Origin: Paenibacillus albicereus
Lineage (GTDB): Bacteria > Bacillota > Bacilli > Paenibacillales > Paenibacillaceae
DNA: 64,000 nucleotides
Assembly: GCF_012676905.1 (NCBI RefSeq)
Contig: NZ_CP051428.1
Span: 3,372,001-3,436,000 of the forward strand
Reading direction: 5' to 3'
Under the pieces are notes generated by a model. It had not been told where the DNA came from, made no database searches, and saw only the letters and a list, made by a program, of their open reading frames with translations. Positions 63,911 through 64,000 of this stretch are shown in pieces (positions within the stretch are counted from its first letter, which is position 1; each line of letters starts with the position of its first letter). The position numbers and the translations under genes are program-made.

Positions 63911-64000
63911 GGAGCATCGCCTTCCTTTCTTGAATTCGATGGCGGGCGGCGGCCAGCGGATTCGGCGCCTCGTGGCAGTAGGTGGCCGCCGGGTCCGGGA
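63894..64000 (-). CDS. asbB: Siderophore synthetase AsbB, C-terminal end (runs off the right edge)
   Basis: The last 35 codons of a frame ending at TGA 63894-63896, overlapping asbC by 17 bp. The NPLAAARHR stretch fits the closing part of IucA/IucC-type synthetases, and asbB is expected just upstream of asbC. Too short for certainty. Confidence 0.6.
   Translation of the reverse strand, partial: PDPAATYCHEAPNPLAAARHRIQERKAMLHVQPI

Noticed and set aside
1-64000. CRISPR arrays, insertion sequences, rRNA or tRNA genes
   Set aside because: No regularly spaced direct repeats of CRISPR type, no transposase genes and no cloverleaf with the expected conserved positions were seen on either strand.

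Overview
The window looks like a high-GC, spore-forming Firmicute of the Paenibacillus type. The reasons are a complete SigK coding sequence (in two pieces), a petrobactin-type siderophore operon, strong GGAGG ribosome binding sites, and Gfo/Idh, isomerase and AraC gene sets. The species cannot be fixed from the sequence alone.

The central fact is that sigK, the late mother-cell sigma factor gene of sporulation, is cut in two by a 54.3 kb prophage. The 3' part of sigK is at 2217-2582, the 5' part is at 56847-57184, and the prophage fills 2583-56846. A large serine recombinase (2605-4113) lies directly inside the left junction. Joining the two junctions at their shared dinucleotide restores an open 233-codon sigK and leaves an attP that is a 16/17 inverted repeat. 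This is the same layout as the skin element of Bacillus subtilis, but carried by a full-length contractile-tailed phage.

Layout. 1-2216: chromosome, with an MFS transporter fragment, a DUF1796 gene, and repeat-rich intergenic DNA. 2605-21.4 kb: recombinase, then the leftward early region. Read in transcription order from 21.4 kb this is DUF3102, small regulators, YqaJ exonuclease, RecT, HNH genes, a lambda O-type initiator with an internal iteron origin, helicase loader, DnaB helicase, RuvC-like resolvase, MazG-like and DUF3310 proteins, a cytosine methyltransferase, many tiny genes, a MazF-type toxin, and the late activator ArpU at the end. 21.4-22.8 kb: lysogeny switch with divergent XRE repressors and 15-bp operators. 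22.8-28.8 kb: a plasmid-like block with an FtsK/VirD4-type ATPase, an M23 peptidase, a small membrane protein, a Panacea toxin-antitoxin pair, and a ParM/ParR-like partition pair with a candidate parC. 28.9-29.8 kb: small cargo genes. 29.8-32.2 kb: lysis (amidase, LLH holin, small membrane proteins). 32.2-51.6 kb: structural genes in reverse order, from tail spike, baseplate, LysM protein, tape measure, frameshifted chaperone, tube and sheath to connectors, capsid, protease, portal, terminase and HNH. 51.7-56.8 kb: right end with AT-rich cargo genes separated by terminators, a hairpin-rich gene-free stretch and small phage genes.

The phage genes run almost entirely leftward, the same direction as sigK. 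In the excised circle the early operon, ArpU, recombinase, attP, right-end genes and late operon form one leftward series; integration at sigK splits that series. Right of the prophage (57.4-64 kb) are a Gfo/Idh oxidoreductase and sugar isomerase pair with a divergent AraC regulator, then the petrobactin genes asbF, asbE, asbD, asbC and the end of asbB.
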